Part shown: positions 8,036 to 16,753 of the stretch, piece after piece
Numbering within the stretch: position 1 is the stretch's first letter
How the letters are laid out: the number at the start of each line of letters is the position of its first letter
Source of the DNA: Streptomyces sp. Y2F8-2
Lineage (GTDB): Bacteria; Actinomycetota; Actinomycetes; Streptomycetales; Streptomycetaceae
Reading direction: 5' to 3'
DNA length: 64,000 bases
Assembly (NCBI RefSeq): GCF_014905555.1
Contig: NZ_BNGS01000007.1
Coordinates: 310,001 to 374,000, forward strand
Notes under the pieces: model-generated
The model's input: the letters and a program-made list of their open reading frames with translations, nothing else
Database searches by the model: none
What the model was told of the DNA's origin: nothing
Position numbers and translations under genes: made by a program

Positions 8036-8707
8036 ATGGCGGTCACCGACGAGGCGATCGAGAAGATCAAGGAAATGATCGTCTCCGGTGCGCTGCGCCC
8101 GGGCGACCGCCTGCCCAAGGAGAGCGAGCTGGCCGCGGAGCTGGGGCTGTCCCGCAACTCCCTGCGCGAGGCCGTGCGTGCCCTGTCGCTGATCCGCATC
8201 CTGGACGTGCGGCAGGGCGACGGCACGTATGTCACGAGCCTGGACCCCCAGTTGCTGCTGGAGGCGATGAGCTTCGTCGTGGACTTCCACCGCGACGACA
8301 CCGTGCTGGAGTTCCTCGCGGTGCGCCGCATCCTGGAGCCGGCCGCGACGGCCATGGCGGCCTCCCGCATCGGCGAGCAGCAACTGGACGCGCTGACCGC
8401 CCAGTTGGACAAGTTGGGCCCCGAACCCTCCGTGGAGGAGCTGGTCGCCTCCGATCTGGAGTTCCACCGGGGGATCGTGCAGAGCTCCGGCAACTCGGTG
8501 CTGTGCTCCCTGCTGGACGGCCTGTCCGGGCCCACCACCCGGGCCCGTGTCTGGCGCGGCCTCACCCAGGAGGACGCGGTCGGCCGCACCCTGCGCGAGC
8601 ACCGCGCGATCCTCGGCGCCCTGCGCGACCGCGACGCCGAGGCGGCCCGCTCCTGGGCGACCGTGCACATCGCGTCCGTCGAGCAGTGGCTGCGCTCGAC
8701 CTTGTGA
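8036..8707 (+). CDS. GntR-family (FadR subfamily) transcriptional regulator
   Basis: A 223-residue regulator. Its N-terminal GntR winged helix (residues 1-70, with GDRLPKESELAAELGLSRN and VRQGDGTYV) is followed by an all-helical FCD effector domain containing the metal-type positions EFLAVRRILEP, DLEFHRGIV and EHRAILGAL. GGAGG lies six bases before the ATG. The palindrome at 8002-8016 is its likely autoregulatory site. Neighbours give no clear ligand; FCD-type regulators often sense carboxylic or sugar acids. It is transcribed alone on the plus strand. Confidence 0.85.
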   Translation: MAVTDEAIEKIKEMIVSGALRPGDRLPKESELAAELGLSRNSLREAVRALSLIRILDVRQGDGTYVTSLDPQLLLEAMSFVVDFHRDDTVLEFLAVRRILEPAATAMAASRIGEQQLDALTAQLDKLGPEPSVEELVASDLEFHRGIVQSSGNSVLCSLLDGLSGPTTRARVWRGLTQEDAVGRTLREHRAILGALRDRDAEAARSWATVHIASVEQWLRSTL

Positions 8708-8885
8708 GGCCCCACGGTGTGAGCCACCCGTGCGGCGTGCCGGACCGGTAGGCGATCATGGGTGTTCGACGGCCCCGGACGGGGCAGTCATCCGTTCACT
8801 CCCCCGTGGCAGGGGACTGCGGGCGTCCCCGCCGAACGCCGTAAGGTTGGGGCGTACGTGAGGGCACGTCGGAAGGAGGCGCTGG

Positions 8886-9860
8886 GTGATCGAGCTCGAG
8901 GGGGTTCCCGAGCTGATCGACCCGGTCATGGTGGCCGCGTTCGAGGGCTGGAACGATGCCGGCGACGCCGCCTCCACCGCGGTCGCGCATCTGGACAGGG
9001 AATGGAAGGGCGAGGTCTTCGCGGCGCTGGACGCCGAGGACTACTACGACTTCCAGGTGAACCGCCCCACAGTGTTCATGGAGGCCGGGGTCCGCAAGAT
9101 CACCTGGCCCACGACCCGGCTCTCGGTGGTCCGCGTCGGCGGTGAGAAGCCCCGCGACCTGGTGCTGGTCCGCGGCATCGAACCGTCGATGCGCTGGCGC
9201 TCGTTCTGCAACGAGCTGCTGGGCTTCGCCCACGAACTGGGCGTGGAACTGGTGGTGATCCTCGGCGCCCTGCTCGGCGACACCCCGCACACGCGTCCGG
9301 TCCCGATCAGCGGGACCACGTCCGACCCGGACCTGGCCCGCCGGATGGACCTGGAGGAGACGAAGTACGAGGGCCCCACGGGCATCGTGGGCGTCCTGCA
9401 GGAGGCGTGCACGCACGCGGGCGTGCCGGCCGTGTCGCTGTGGGCGGCGGTCCCGCACTACGTGTCGCAGCCGCCGAACCCGAAGGCCACGCTGGCCCTC
9501 CTCAACCGGCTGGAGGACCTCCTCGACCTGCGTATCCCGCTCGGCGAACTGCCGGAGGACGCGCGCGCCTGGCAGCTCGGCGTGGACCAGCTGGCCGCCG
9601 AGGACAGCGAGGTCGCCGAGTACGTGCAGACGCTGGAGGAGGCCCGGGACACCGCCGAGCTGCCGGAGGCGTCCGGCGAGGCGATCGCCCGCGAGTTCGA
9701 GCGGTATCTGCGGCGCCGGGACGTCAGCCCGCCCGGCGGGCACGCCACCGCGGACGGCGGCGAGGGCGGCCCGTTCCTCAAGGACAACCCCGGCGGTCGT
9801 CCGCGTCCGCCGAAGCCGCCGCGGCCGGGCGGCGAGGACGAGGACTCACCGGAGGAGTGA
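8886..9860 (+). CDS. PAC2 (proteasome assembly chaperone 2) family protein
   Basis: A 324-residue protein with the PAC2 fold: an N-terminal FEGWNDAGDAAS motif near residue 18, a central LGALLGDTPHTRPV segment and GILQE-like TGIVGVLQEACTHAG. In actinobacteria these proteins form homomeric assemblies and are conserved alongside the proteasome system, but their role is unproven. The last 50 residues are a proline/glycine-rich, probably disordered tail. The start is GTG at 8886 with AAGGAGG six bases upstream; a -10-like TAAGGT lies at 8842-8847. It converges on mshC with a shared bidirectional terminator between them. Confidence 0.8.
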   Translation: MIELEGVPELIDPVMVAAFEGWNDAGDAASTAVAHLDREWKGEVFAALDAEDYYDFQVNRPTVFMEAGVRKITWPTTRLSVVRVGGEKPRDLVLVRGIEPSMRWRSFCNELLGFAHELGVELVVILGALLGDTPHTRPVPISGTTSDPDLARRMDLEETKYEGPTGIVGVLQEACTHAGVPAVSLWAAVPHYVSQPPNPKATLALLNRLEDLLDLRIPLGELPEDARAWQLGVDQLAAEDSEVAEYVQTLEEARDTAELPEASGEAIAREFERYLRRRDVSPPGGHATADGGEGGPFLKDNPGGRPRPPKPPRPGGEDEDSPEE

Positions 9861-9895
9861 GCGGGGCCGGTGCGCTGCTGCGCACCGGCCCCGCT
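9860..9895. terminator. bidirectional terminator between PAC2 gene and mshC
   Basis: A perfect 15-bp stem (9860-9874 with 9881-9895) closes a six-base loop CTGCTG. It starts on the last base of the PAC2 stop codon and lies 20 bp from the mshC stop, so it serves both convergent genes. Confidence 0.8.
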
Positions 9896-9914
9896 CCATA
9901 CCGGCAGAAGGGGC

Positions 9915-11144
9915 TCAGAGAGCCACGCCGAGCAGCGCGTCCACGGCCCGCGACACGACACCGGGCGCCCCGGTGTCCGTGCCGCCGCTCTCCTGCTGGA
10001 GCGTGACCCAGCGGTCGACCGCGGCGAGCGCGGAGGGTGCGTCGAGGTCGTTCGCGAGGGCGTCGCGGATCTCCTCGACGAGCGCGTCGGCGGACGGGCC
10101 GTCGGGCCGGGAGACGGCGGCGCGCCAGCGGCCGAGCCGTGCCACGGCGTCCTGGAGGACCTGGTCGGTCCACTCCCAGTCGGACCGGTAGTGGTGGGCG
10201 TGCAGTGCGAGCCGGATGGCGGCCGGGTCGACGCCGTCGCGGCGGAGCCGGGAGACGAAGACGAGGTTGCCCTTGGACTTGGACATCTTCTCGCCGTCCA
10301 GGGCGACCATGCCGGCGTGGACGTACGCCTTGGCCATGGGGAACTCGCCGGTCAGCACCTGGGCGTGCGAGGCGCCCATCTCGTGGTGCGGGAAGGCGAG
10401 GTCGGAGCCGCCGCCCTGGACGTCGAAGCCCATGCCCAGGTGGTCCAGGGCGATGGCCACGCACTCGATGTGCCAGCCGGGGCGGCCGCGGCCGAGCGAG
10501 CCGCCGTCCCAGCTGGGCTCGCCGTCGCGGGCGGCCATCCACAGCATCGGGTCGAGCGGGTTCTTCTTCCCGGGCCGGTCGGGGTCGCCGCCGCGCTCCG
10601 CGGAGAGCAGGCGCATCGCGGCGGCGTCCAGGCGGGAGACCTTGCCGAAGTCGGGGTCGGACTCGACGGAGAAGTAGACGTCCCCTTCCAGTTCGTACGC
10701 GGCTCCGAGGTCCCGAAGGCGCTCGACCAGCGGGACGATGCCGGGTATCGCCTCCACGGCGCCTATGTAGTGCCGCGGGGGCAGCATCCGGAGGGCGGTC
10801 ATGTCCTCGCGGAACAGGGTGGTCTCCCGCTCGGCGAGAGCCACCCAGTCGACGCTGTCGCGCTGGGCGCGCTCGAGGAGGGGGTCGTCGACGTCGGTGA
10901 CGTTCTGGACGTAGTGGACCTGGCGCTTGGTGTCGAGCCACACGCGCTGAACGAGGTCGAACGCGTTGTAGGTCGCCGCGTGACCCATGTGGGTCGCGTC
11001 GTACGGGGTGATCCCGCAGACGTAGATACGGGCGACGGGACCGGGGTCGAGGGTGACGAGGCCGCCGGTCGCGGTGTCGTGGATCCTCAGGTCGCGGCCC
11101 TGACCAGGCAGGGCGGGGACCTCGGAAGCGGGCCAGGCATGCAT
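9915..11144 (-). CDS. mshC: cysteine--1-D-myo-inosityl 2-amino-2-deoxy-alpha-D-glucopyranoside ligase
   Basis: A 409-residue class I cysteinyl-tRNA-synthetase-like enzyme that ATP-dependently ligates cysteine to GlcN-Ins in mycothiol synthesis. The zinc/HIGH-region motif CGITPYDATHMGHA starts at Cys43 and the KMSKS loop is at residues 286-290. The protein lacks the C-terminal tRNA-recognition extension of true CysRS and starts with the MshC-typical HAWPASEVP segment, which separates the two families. The ATG at 11142-11144 is chosen on homology; the frame stays open further upstream into repeat sequence. It is the last gene of the minus-strand cluster phosphomutase-like, DUF3090, kinase-like, mshC, an order I remember from mycobacteria as well. 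About 300 bp of repeat DNA separates it from the kinase-like gene. Confidence 0.93.
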   Translation of the reverse strand: MHAWPASEVPALPGQGRDLRIHDTATGGLVTLDPGPVARIYVCGITPYDATHMGHAATYNAFDLVQRVWLDTKRQVHYVQNVTDVDDPLLERAQRDSVDWVALAERETTLFREDMTALRMLPPRHYIGAVEAIPGIVPLVERLRDLGAAYELEGDVYFSVESDPDFGKVSRLDAAAMRLLSAERGGDPDRPGKKNPLDPMLWMAARDGEPSWDGGSLGRGRPGWHIECVAIALDHLGMGFDVQGGGSDLAFPHHEMGASHAQVLTGEFPMAKAYVHAGMVALDGEKMSKSKGNLVFVSRLRRDGVDPAAIRLALHAHHYRSDWEWTDQVLQDAVARLGRWRAAVSRPDGPSADALVEEIRDALANDLDAPSALAAVDRWVTLQQESGGTDTGAPGVVSRAVDALLGVAL

Positions 11145-11261
11145 GTCATGAGCGTAACCGGCGGGAAGTTCTGTCCACGAACCGGATCGGGCGGAGGGGC
11201 GGCGAATGACCGGGAAGACGCTCTTGCGGGAGCCCGGCCGGTGTGCATGCCCGGCCCTGCG

Positions 11262-11407
11262 CGGCTGCGGGCGCTCGTGCCTCCCCCAAGAGCCTTGACC
11301 GGCCGGGGGACCCCCGGGGCGGCACGGGTGGGCACCGGGGGCACCCCTTGCTCGAAGAGCTCGGGGAGGCACCCCGTCAGCGCCGGGTTGCGCGACCTGC
11401 CCCCGCC
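11262..11407 (-). repeat. about 150-bp GC-rich palindromic repeat, copy D
   Basis: Read on the minus strand, this block aligns along its length with the plus-strand block at about 56565-56712. It shares an agCTC-TCGa-CAagg segment, CCCACCCGTGC, the GGGGGTCCCCC palindrome, GGCTCT-GGGGGAG and GAGgCACGA-CGCCCGCAG. It lies between the mshC start and the kinase-like stop. No coding frame is convincing. End points are approximate because alignment was by eye. Confidence 0.7.
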
Positions 11408-11444
11408 CGGCCCCAGCCCACGGCGGCTTCTGCACCGGCGGCCA

Positions 11445-12263
11445 CTAGACAGGCGGCCAGGGAATCGCCGGCCACTCCCCGCTCGGCTCCGGGTGCCGGC
11501 CCGACTCCAGCAGCGCCTCCACCCGCGCCCGCGTCGCCCGGACCTCCGCAGGAGTGATCAGTGCCGCCAGGCGGGTGGCAAGGGCGGCCCCTTCGGAGAG
11601 GCCGTCCTTCAGCCCCTTCAGCACCTCCACCGCCTCCCCCGTCAGCGGCTCCCCCGCCCATCCCCACAGCAGCGTCCGCAGCTTGTTCTCGACGTTGAAC
11701 GTGACCCCGTGGTCGATCCCGTACAACCGCCCCTCGGCCGCCGGCAGCAGATGGCCTCCCTTGCGGTCCGCGTTGTTGATGACCGCGTCCAGGACGGCGA
11801 GCCGCCGCAGCCGCTCGTCGTCGGCGTGCACGAGCAGCGCCGTCTCGCCGTCGCCGACCTCCGCGAGACCGATCGCCTTCCAGCCCGGCTCGGGCTCCTC
11901 GCCGTCCACCAGGGCGAGGAGCTCGCCGTCGGGCACGACCTCCACCCACAGCTGGCACATGCCCTCGCCGTACGGGCCGTCGCGCAGCACGGTGGGCGGC
12001 ACGAGCCCCCAGCCGGTCGCCTCCGACACCTCGTACGCGGCGACCTCGCGCTGGGCGAGCGTCCCGTCCGGGAAGTCCCACAGGGGCCGCTCCCCTGCGA
12101 CGGGCTTGTAGACGCAGGTGGCTTCCCGTCCGTTGTAGGAGACCGTGCAGTACAGCGCCGCGTTGGACGCGTCGCGGATGCGGCCGCGCACGGTCAGCTC
12201 GCCCTCGGCGAGCAGTTCGGCCGTGGTCACGCTCCGCGGCGGTATCCGTTCTGGCGCGGACAT
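11445..12263 (-). CDS. SCO1664-like PI3/PI4-kinase-fold protein of the mycothiol cluster
   Basis: A 272-residue protein of the uncharacterised actinobacterial family with a remote phosphatidylinositol 3/4-kinase fold. Kinase-like elements are CVYKPVAGE (nucleotide-binding Lys, about residue 50), the LAVLDAVINNADRKGGH catalytic-loop segment (Asp and Asn, about 165-180) and YGIDHGVTFN (metal-binding Asp, about 190). The set suggests an active ATP-grasping kinase, but no substrate is known. ATG at 12263 has GGAAGGA upstream and overlaps the DUF3090 gene by 37 bp, implying coupling. Its conserved position next to mshC suggests a link to mycothiol or inositol metabolism, which is inference only. 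Confidence 0.75.
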   Translation of the reverse strand: MSAPERIPPRSVTTAELLAEGELTVRGRIRDASNAALYCTVSYNGREATCVYKPVAGERPLWDFPDGTLAQREVAAYEVSEATGWGLVPPTVLRDGPYGEGMCQLWVEVVPDGELLALVDGEEPEPGWKAIGLAEVGDGETALLVHADDERLRRLAVLDAVINNADRKGGHLLPAAEGRLYGIDHGVTFNVENKLRTLLWGWAGEPLTGEAVEVLKGLKDGLSEGAALATRLAALITPAEVRATRARVEALLESGRHPEPSGEWPAIPWPPV

Positions 12264-12817
12264 ACGTGTCCTTCCGGGTCGAGCGGGAGGCTGCACAGCG
12301 GGCACGGCGGCCGCCCGGCGTTGACGACGTCGAGTGCGCGCTTGGCGAAGGCTCTGGCCTGCGCGCCGGTGAGCCGGACCCGGAGCATCGGCGGACCGTT
12401 CTCCTCGTCCTGCAGCAGCCGCTCCTCGGCCTCGGCGAGGTCCTCCTCGGAATCGGCGTCCAGCTCGACGAGGGCCTGGGCCTCGACGATCATGCGCTGT
12501 TCCTCGGCGTCCCAGGCGAGCGCCATGGTGCCGACCCGGAACTCCTCCTCGATGGGGGTCTCCAGGGGCGCCGTGTCGGCGATCTCCGCGGGGGCCACGG
12601 CCGGGACGGCGGCGCTGCCGCCGCTGCGCCGCACGACCTCGTCGAGCAGTTCGTCCATGCGCTCGGCGAGCGCCGCGACCTGGGTCTTCTCCAGGGCTAC
12701 GCTGGTCACCCGAGGTCCGGCCGAGGCCTGCAGGAAGAAGGTACGGCGCCCGGGCAGCCCGACCGTACCGGCCACGAAGCGGTCCGGGGGGTCGTAGAGG
12801 AACACCTGACGGGACAC
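12227..12817 (-). CDS. DUF3090 family protein with C-terminal zinc-ribbon-like motif
   Basis: A 196-residue actinobacterial protein of unknown function. It begins VSRQVFLYDPPDRFVAGTVG, the family hallmark, has an acidic helical middle with many Glu/Asp (about residues 95-145), and ends with a CPLC...HVCPRQNG motif that could bind zinc (about 174-190). The GTG at 12817 is chosen on family similarity; GGAG lies upstream. It overlaps the kinase-like gene and follows the phosphomutase-like gene by 121 bp. Association with the mshC cluster is conserved in actinobacteria as far as I recall, but no activity is established. Confidence 0.8.
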   Translation of the reverse strand: MSRQVFLYDPPDRFVAGTVGLPGRRTFFLQASAGPRVTSVALEKTQVAALAERMDELLDEVVRRSGGSAAVPAVAPAEIADTAPLETPIEEEFRVGTMALAWDAEEQRMIVEAQALVELDADSEEDLAEAEERLLQDEENGPPMLRVRLTGAQARAFAKRALDVVNAGRPPCPLCSLPLDPEGHVCPRQNGYRRGA

Positions 12818-12938
12818 GTCCTGTCTCCATTGGATCGGGTCGGGACCGGCGGACCGCGCCGGTCCTGTGGGGTTGCTGACAACTACGCTGAACAACTACT
12901 GCGCTCGTTCGACCGCTTCACCCTACTGCGCTCGACGA

Positions 12939-13625
12939 TCACGGTGCGCCCGCACCGCCCCCGACCGTGGCGTCCGGATCCGAGGCTTCCGGACGCGGCA
13001 CGAGGGAGGAGAAATCGCCGGTGTCGCCGAGACGAACGAGAAATGGCCGCAGCCGGGTGTAACGGATCGCAGTGATGGAACACGGTTCCACGGAGATCCG
13101 CTGGAAGAGGTCGAGATGAAGTCCGAGTGCGTCCGCGACGAGAGACTTGATGACGTCGCCGTGCGAGCACATGAGGTAGACGGCGTCGGCGCCGTGGTCG
13201 CGCTCCACGCGCGCGTTCCACTCCCGTACGGCCTCCGCGGCGCGGGTCGCCATCGCCCGCATCGACTCGCCGCCGGGGAACGCGGCCGCCGACGGGTGCG
13301 CCTGGACGACCTCCATCAGCGGCTCGTCCTTCAGCTCGGCGAGCTTGCGGCCGGACCAGTCGCCGTAGTGGCACTCGCCGATCCGGTCGTCGGTGTGGGC
13401 GCGCAGTTCGGGACGGGCGTCGAGGAGCGGCTGGACGGTCTCCTGGCAGCGCTGCAGGGGGCTGGTGACGACTTCGGCGATCGGCAGCTCGGCGAGCCGC
13501 CCGGGCAGGGCCGCGGCCTGCGCGGCGCCGCGTTCGTCGAGAGCTACGCCGGGCGTCCAGCCGGCGAGGAGCCCCGCGGTGTTGGCGGTGGAACGTCCGT
13601 GCCGGACGAGGAGCAACGTGGGCAT
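12939..13625 (-). CDS. histidine phosphatase / phosphomutase-like protein (MSMEG_4193 family)
   Basis: A 228-residue histidine phosphatase superfamily protein. The catalytic RHG motif is in LLLVRHGRSTANT (His at about residue 8), with SPLQRCQET, GGES and the second catalytic histidine in LMCSHGDVIK (about residue 153) all in place, so it should be an active phosphohydrolase or mutase. First gene of the minus-strand mycothiol-associated cluster. No Shine-Dalgarno precedes the ATG at 13625, while a TAGGCT hexamer lies about eight bases upstream, suggesting a leaderless transcript. A longer in-frame start at 13652 is possible. Substrate unknown. Confidence 0.8.
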   Translation of the reverse strand: MPTLLLVRHGRSTANTAGLLAGWTPGVALDERGAAQAAALPGRLAELPIAEVVTSPLQRCQETVQPLLDARPELRAHTDDRIGECHYGDWSGRKLAELKDEPLMEVVQAHPSAAAFPGGESMRAMATRAAEAVREWNARVERDHGADAVYLMCSHGDVIKSLVADALGLHLDLFQRISVEPCSITAIRYTRLRPFLVRLGDTGDFSSLVPRPEASDPDATVGGGAGAP

Positions 13626-13696
13626 GACGACCAGCCTAGGTCTTGTCGTCAAACGCCCGTCGGTGCCCGGGTACCAGTGAGAGGAGAGTGGGCTCC

Positions 13697-14704
13697 GTGA
13701 TCGTCGACTGCGCCGTCTACCGCGACGGGCGCCGCAACGAGGGCAACGAGGGGCCGGATGACCTCTCCACCGCGCTGGACCAGGCGCGCGCCTCGTCGGA
13801 CACGTTCTTGTGGGTCGGCCTGTACGAGCCGACGGAGGACGAGTTCGAGCTGGTCACCAAGGAGTTCGGGCTGCATCCGCTGGCCGTGGAGGACGCCCTG
13901 AAGGCGCACCAGCGGCCCAAGCTGGAGGTGTACGAGGACTCGCTGTTCATGGTGCTCAAGCCGGTGTCGTACGAGCCGGACAGCGACACCGTCTCCACCG
14001 GCGAGCTGATGGTGTTCCTCGGCGACTCGTTCGTGGTGACCGTTCGCCACGGTGTGGACATGCCGCTCGGGCAGGTCCGCCGTCATCTGGAGCAGCAGCC
14101 TGAGATGCTGCGGCACGGGCCCACCGGGGTGCTGTACTCGATCACGGACTCGATCGTCGACCACTACCTGGAGGTGGCGACCGAGCTGGGCACCGATCTG
14201 GAGGAGCTGGAGGCGGAGGTCTTCTCGCCGTCCGTCGGAGGCTCGCGGCACACGGCGTCCCGGATCTACGCCTTCAAACGGCAGGTCCTGGAGTTCCGGC
14301 GGGCGACGGTGCCGCTGGGACCGCCGACGGCCCGGCTGGCGGGGCAGGGCGCGTACGGTGCGGCGGTGCCGTTCGTGCAGGAGAAGTCGCGGCCCTTCTT
14401 CCGGGACGTCAACGACCATCTGACCCGGGTGAACGAGTCGGTGGAGGGCCTGGACCGGCTGGTGTCGGACATCCTGTCGGCGCATCTGGCGCAGATGAGC
14501 GTGCGGCAGAACGACGACATGCGGAAGATCTCGGCGTGGGCGGCGATGGCCGCCGTGCCGACGATGATCGCGGGGATCTACGGCATGAACTTCGACCACA
14601 TGCCGGAGCTCCACTGGGTGTGGTCCTACCCTGCCGTGATCGTGATCATGGCAGTGCTCGAGGTGCTGCTGTACCGGCTGTTCAAGCGGCGGGGCTGGTT
14701 GTAG
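13697..14704 (+). CDS. corA: CorA-family magnesium/cobalt transporter
   Basis: A 335-residue CorA protein: a large N-terminal cytosolic domain, a long alpha-helical stalk (about residues 200-275) and two C-terminal transmembrane helices. The signature GMN is at residues 296-298 in GIYGMNFDHMPEL, followed by the second helix and a basic tail KRRGWL. It forms a pentameric inner-membrane channel for Mg2+, and possibly Co2+ or Ni2+. The GTG at 13697 has GAGGAG ten bases upstream; the ORF also opens at 13643 without support. The last 23 bp overlap the 3' end of the convergent ferritin-like gene. Confidence 0.9.
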   Translation: MIVDCAVYRDGRRNEGNEGPDDLSTALDQARASSDTFLWVGLYEPTEDEFELVTKEFGLHPLAVEDALKAHQRPKLEVYEDSLFMVLKPVSYEPDSDTVSTGELMVFLGDSFVVTVRHGVDMPLGQVRRHLEQQPEMLRHGPTGVLYSITDSIVDHYLEVATELGTDLEELEAEVFSPSVGGSRHTASRIYAFKRQVLEFRRATVPLGPPTARLAGQGAYGAAVPFVQEKSRPFFRDVNDHLTRVNESVEGLDRLVSDILSAHLAQMSVRQNDDMRKISAWAAMAAVPTMIAGIYGMNFDHMPELHWVWSYPAVIVIMAVLEVLLYRLFKRRGWL

Positions 14705-15467
14705 CCGGACCGCCGAGCGCGTCGCGGCGCTCGGGCGTCCGCAGGGTCACCATGCGCCGGTGGCCGACGAGCCGCTCGTAGACGTAGACGAGGCGGATCA
14801 CGGTCGCGAGCAGCGCCGGCCTCGCTCCGGACCAGCCGAGGATGCGTGCCATGTGGGCCATGACCGCGAGGCTGACGTCCCGGTGGCCGCGGATCTCGGC
14901 CAGTGCGTACGCGCGCAGGGTGCGCCGGATGAACCGGCCGTGTCCGGCGGCGGCGAGGCGCAGCAGTTCCTCGTGGGTGTACGCAAGGTGGTTGTCCTCG
15001 TCGTCGGCGATCATTTGGACGGCCCGGCCGATGTCCGGGTGGTCCCCGAAGTGCTTGCGCAGCATCAGCATCTGCTCGGCTGCGCGCTGTTCGGTGACCC
15101 GGCTGTGCGCCAGGTAGACGATGACGTCGCGCACGGTGAGCGGCTGGTCCGCCTTGAGCCTCGCGTGCGCGAGACCGATGCCCCGGCGCTCCAGGAGCAT
15201 CGTGTAGTCGGTCTCCGGGGGCACCGGTACGGGTTGCAGGCGGCGCTTCTTGAGCAGGGCGTGGAAGATGCGTCCGTGCTTTTCCTCGTCCGCGCCGTGG
15301 CGGGAGATCTTGGGGGCGAGCGCGCGTTCGCTCTCCGGCACCAGCTGGGCGATGCGCCCGTTCTCCCAGCCGCCCTGCGCCTCCCCGCCGGCCGCGATGG
15401 AGCAGAACAGCCGGAACGACTCGTCGTTGTCGAGGATCTCTTGGAACAGGCTCTTGGCCGACAGCAT
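14682..15467 (-). CDS. ferritin-like domain protein
   Basis: A 261-residue all-helical protein with two metal-binding half motifs typical of ferritin-like four-helix bundles: ADEEKHGRIFH (about residues 58-68) and DDEDNHLAYTHEE (about 162-174). These ExxH pairs could form a di-iron site, so an oxidase, hydroxylase or iron-storage role is possible. The function is not assigned in any family I recognise. ATG at 15467 follows GAGAGG. Its 3' end overlaps corA tail to tail, an unusual convergent overlap of coding sequences. Confidence 0.7.
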   Translation of the reverse strand: MLSAKSLFQEILDNDESFRLFCSIAAGGEAQGGWENGRIAQLVPESERALAPKISRHGADEEKHGRIFHALLKKRRLQPVPVPPETDYTMLLERRGIGLAHARLKADQPLTVRDVIVYLAHSRVTEQRAAEQMLMLRKHFGDHPDIGRAVQMIADDEDNHLAYTHEELLRLAAAGHGRFIRRTLRAYALAEIRGHRDVSLAVMAHMARILGWSGARPALLATVIRLVYVYERLVGHRRMVTLRTPERRDALGGPATTSPAA

Positions 15468-15630
15468 GGGCGCACCTCTCTGCAGGACCCGCGACGATCG
15501 AGTCACAACGAGTCAAATGGGGCCCTGGAGGTGCTGCAACAGCTGCGCGGGAGCTACTCGGCCGAAAGGAGGAGGAGGCGGGCTGGGTCGGGCCGTAACC
15601 GCGCGGGCGGCCGAGCGTTGTTCCCGGTGA

Positions 15631-15672
15631 CGGCCGTGGCGGGGAAGACCCCCCGAGCCCCCACCACGGCCG
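15631..15672 (-). terminator. probable terminator after the LLM oxidoreductase gene
   Basis: A nested hairpin: an outer 9-bp stem CGGCCGTGG/CCACGGCCG (15631-15639 with 15664-15672) encloses a GGGG/CCCC inner stem. It lies 26 bp beyond the stop of the minus-strand gene ending at 15698. Confidence 0.6.
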
Positions 15673-15697
15673 CAGAGACCTCTTCGCCTGCTGCCCG

Positions 15698-16753
15698 CTA
15701 CGCGAGCCCGGCCCGCTCCAGGGCCTCCGTCCCGGCCCGGAGCCCTGCGATCCTCTCCTCGAGGGTGAAGCCCGCCGGTGCCAGGCTGAGCGTGGTGACG
15801 CCGGCCGCGGCGTAGGCCTTCATGCGGTCGGCGATCCGGTCGACGGAGCCGAGGAGGGTGGTCCGGTCGATCAGCTCGTGCGGGATCGCGGCCGCCGCGC
15901 CCTGCTTGTCGCCGGACAGGTACTTCTCCTGGACCTCGGCGGCGGCCTTCTCGTAGCCCATGCGCTGGGCGAGCTGGTTGTAGAAGTTCTGCTTGGGGCT
16001 GCCCATGCCGCCGACGTACAGGGCCGTGTAGGGGCGGAAGGTGTCGGCGAGCGCGGTCACGTCCTTGTCGTCGCCGACGGCGAGCGGGACCGTGGGGCAG
16101 ACGTCGAAGCCGTCGAGGGTCTTGCCGGCCTTCTCCCGGCCGGCCCTCAGGTACTTGATCGCGGTGTCCTCGAGATGGTCGGCGGAGGGGAAGATCAGCA
16201 GGGCGCCGTCGGCGATCTCGCCGGTCTGCTCCAGGTTCTTCGGGCCGATGGCGGCGATGTAGAGCGGGATGTGCTCGCGCTGCGGGTGCACGGTCAGCTT
16301 GATCGGCTTGCCGGGTCCGCCGGGCAGCGGCAGCGTCCAGTGCTCGCCCTCGTACGTCAGCCGCTCACGGGTCATCGCCTTCCGTACGATCTCCACGTAC
16401 TCGCGCGTGCGGGCGAGCGGCTTGTCGAACTTGACGCCGTACCAGCCCTCGGAGACCTGCGGCCCCGACACGCCGAGGCCGAGACGGAAGCGGCCGCCGG
16501 ACAGGGAGTCGAGGGTGGCGGCGGTCATCGCGGTCATCGCGGGCTGGCGCGCCGGGATCTGGAAGATGGCGGAGCCGACGTCGATGCGCTCGGTCTTGGC
16601 GGCGACCCAGGACAGCACGGTGGCCGCGTCGGAGCCGTACGCCTCGGCGGCCCAGCACACCGCGTATCCGAGCCGGTCGGCCTCCTGGGCCACGGCGAGG
16701 TTGTCCGCGTCCATTCCGGCGCCCCAGTAGCCGAGGTTGATCCCGAGCTGCAT
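15698..16753 (-). CDS. LLM-class F420-dependent oxidoreductase
   Basis: A 351-residue luciferase-like monooxygenase family protein of the F420-dependent type common in mycobacteria and Streptomyces. It has the N-terminal LGINLGYWG strand, AEAYGSDA, the SGGRFRLGLGVSGPQV motif (about residues 85-99) and GPKNLEQTGEIADG (about 178). These cytosolic TIM-barrel enzymes move hydride between reduced deazaflavin F420 and organic substrates. Start ATG at 16753 has AAGGGG upstream. It is divergent from the aldo/keto reductase, leaving about 147 bp for two promoters. Substrate unknown. Confidence 0.85.
   Translation of the reverse strand: MQLGINLGYWGAGMDADNLAVAQEADRLGYAVCWAAEAYGSDAATVLSWVAAKTERIDVGSAIFQIPARQPAMTAMTAATLDSLSGGRFRLGLGVSGPQVSEGWYGVKFDKPLARTREYVEIVRKAMTRERLTYEGEHWTLPLPGGPGKPIKLTVHPQREHIPLYIAAIGPKNLEQTGEIADGALLIFPSADHLEDTAIKYLRAGREKAGKTLDGFDVCPTVPLAVGDDKDVTALADTFRPYTALYVGGMGSPKQNFYNQLAQRMGYEKAAAEVQEKYLSGDKQGAAAAIPHELIDRTTLLGSVDRIADRMKAYAAAGVTTLSLAPAGFTLEERIAGLRAGTEALERAGLA

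Noticed and set aside
9915..11144. Calling this gene cysteinyl-tRNA synthetase
   Set aside because: It has the MshC-type N-terminus and length (409 residues), no anticodon-binding extension, and lies in the mycothiol neighbourhood.
9870..12797. 975-codon plus-strand frame over mshC and the kinase-like gene
   Set aside because: Antisense shadow of conserved genes on the minus strand; no ribosome-binding site and no recognisable domain.
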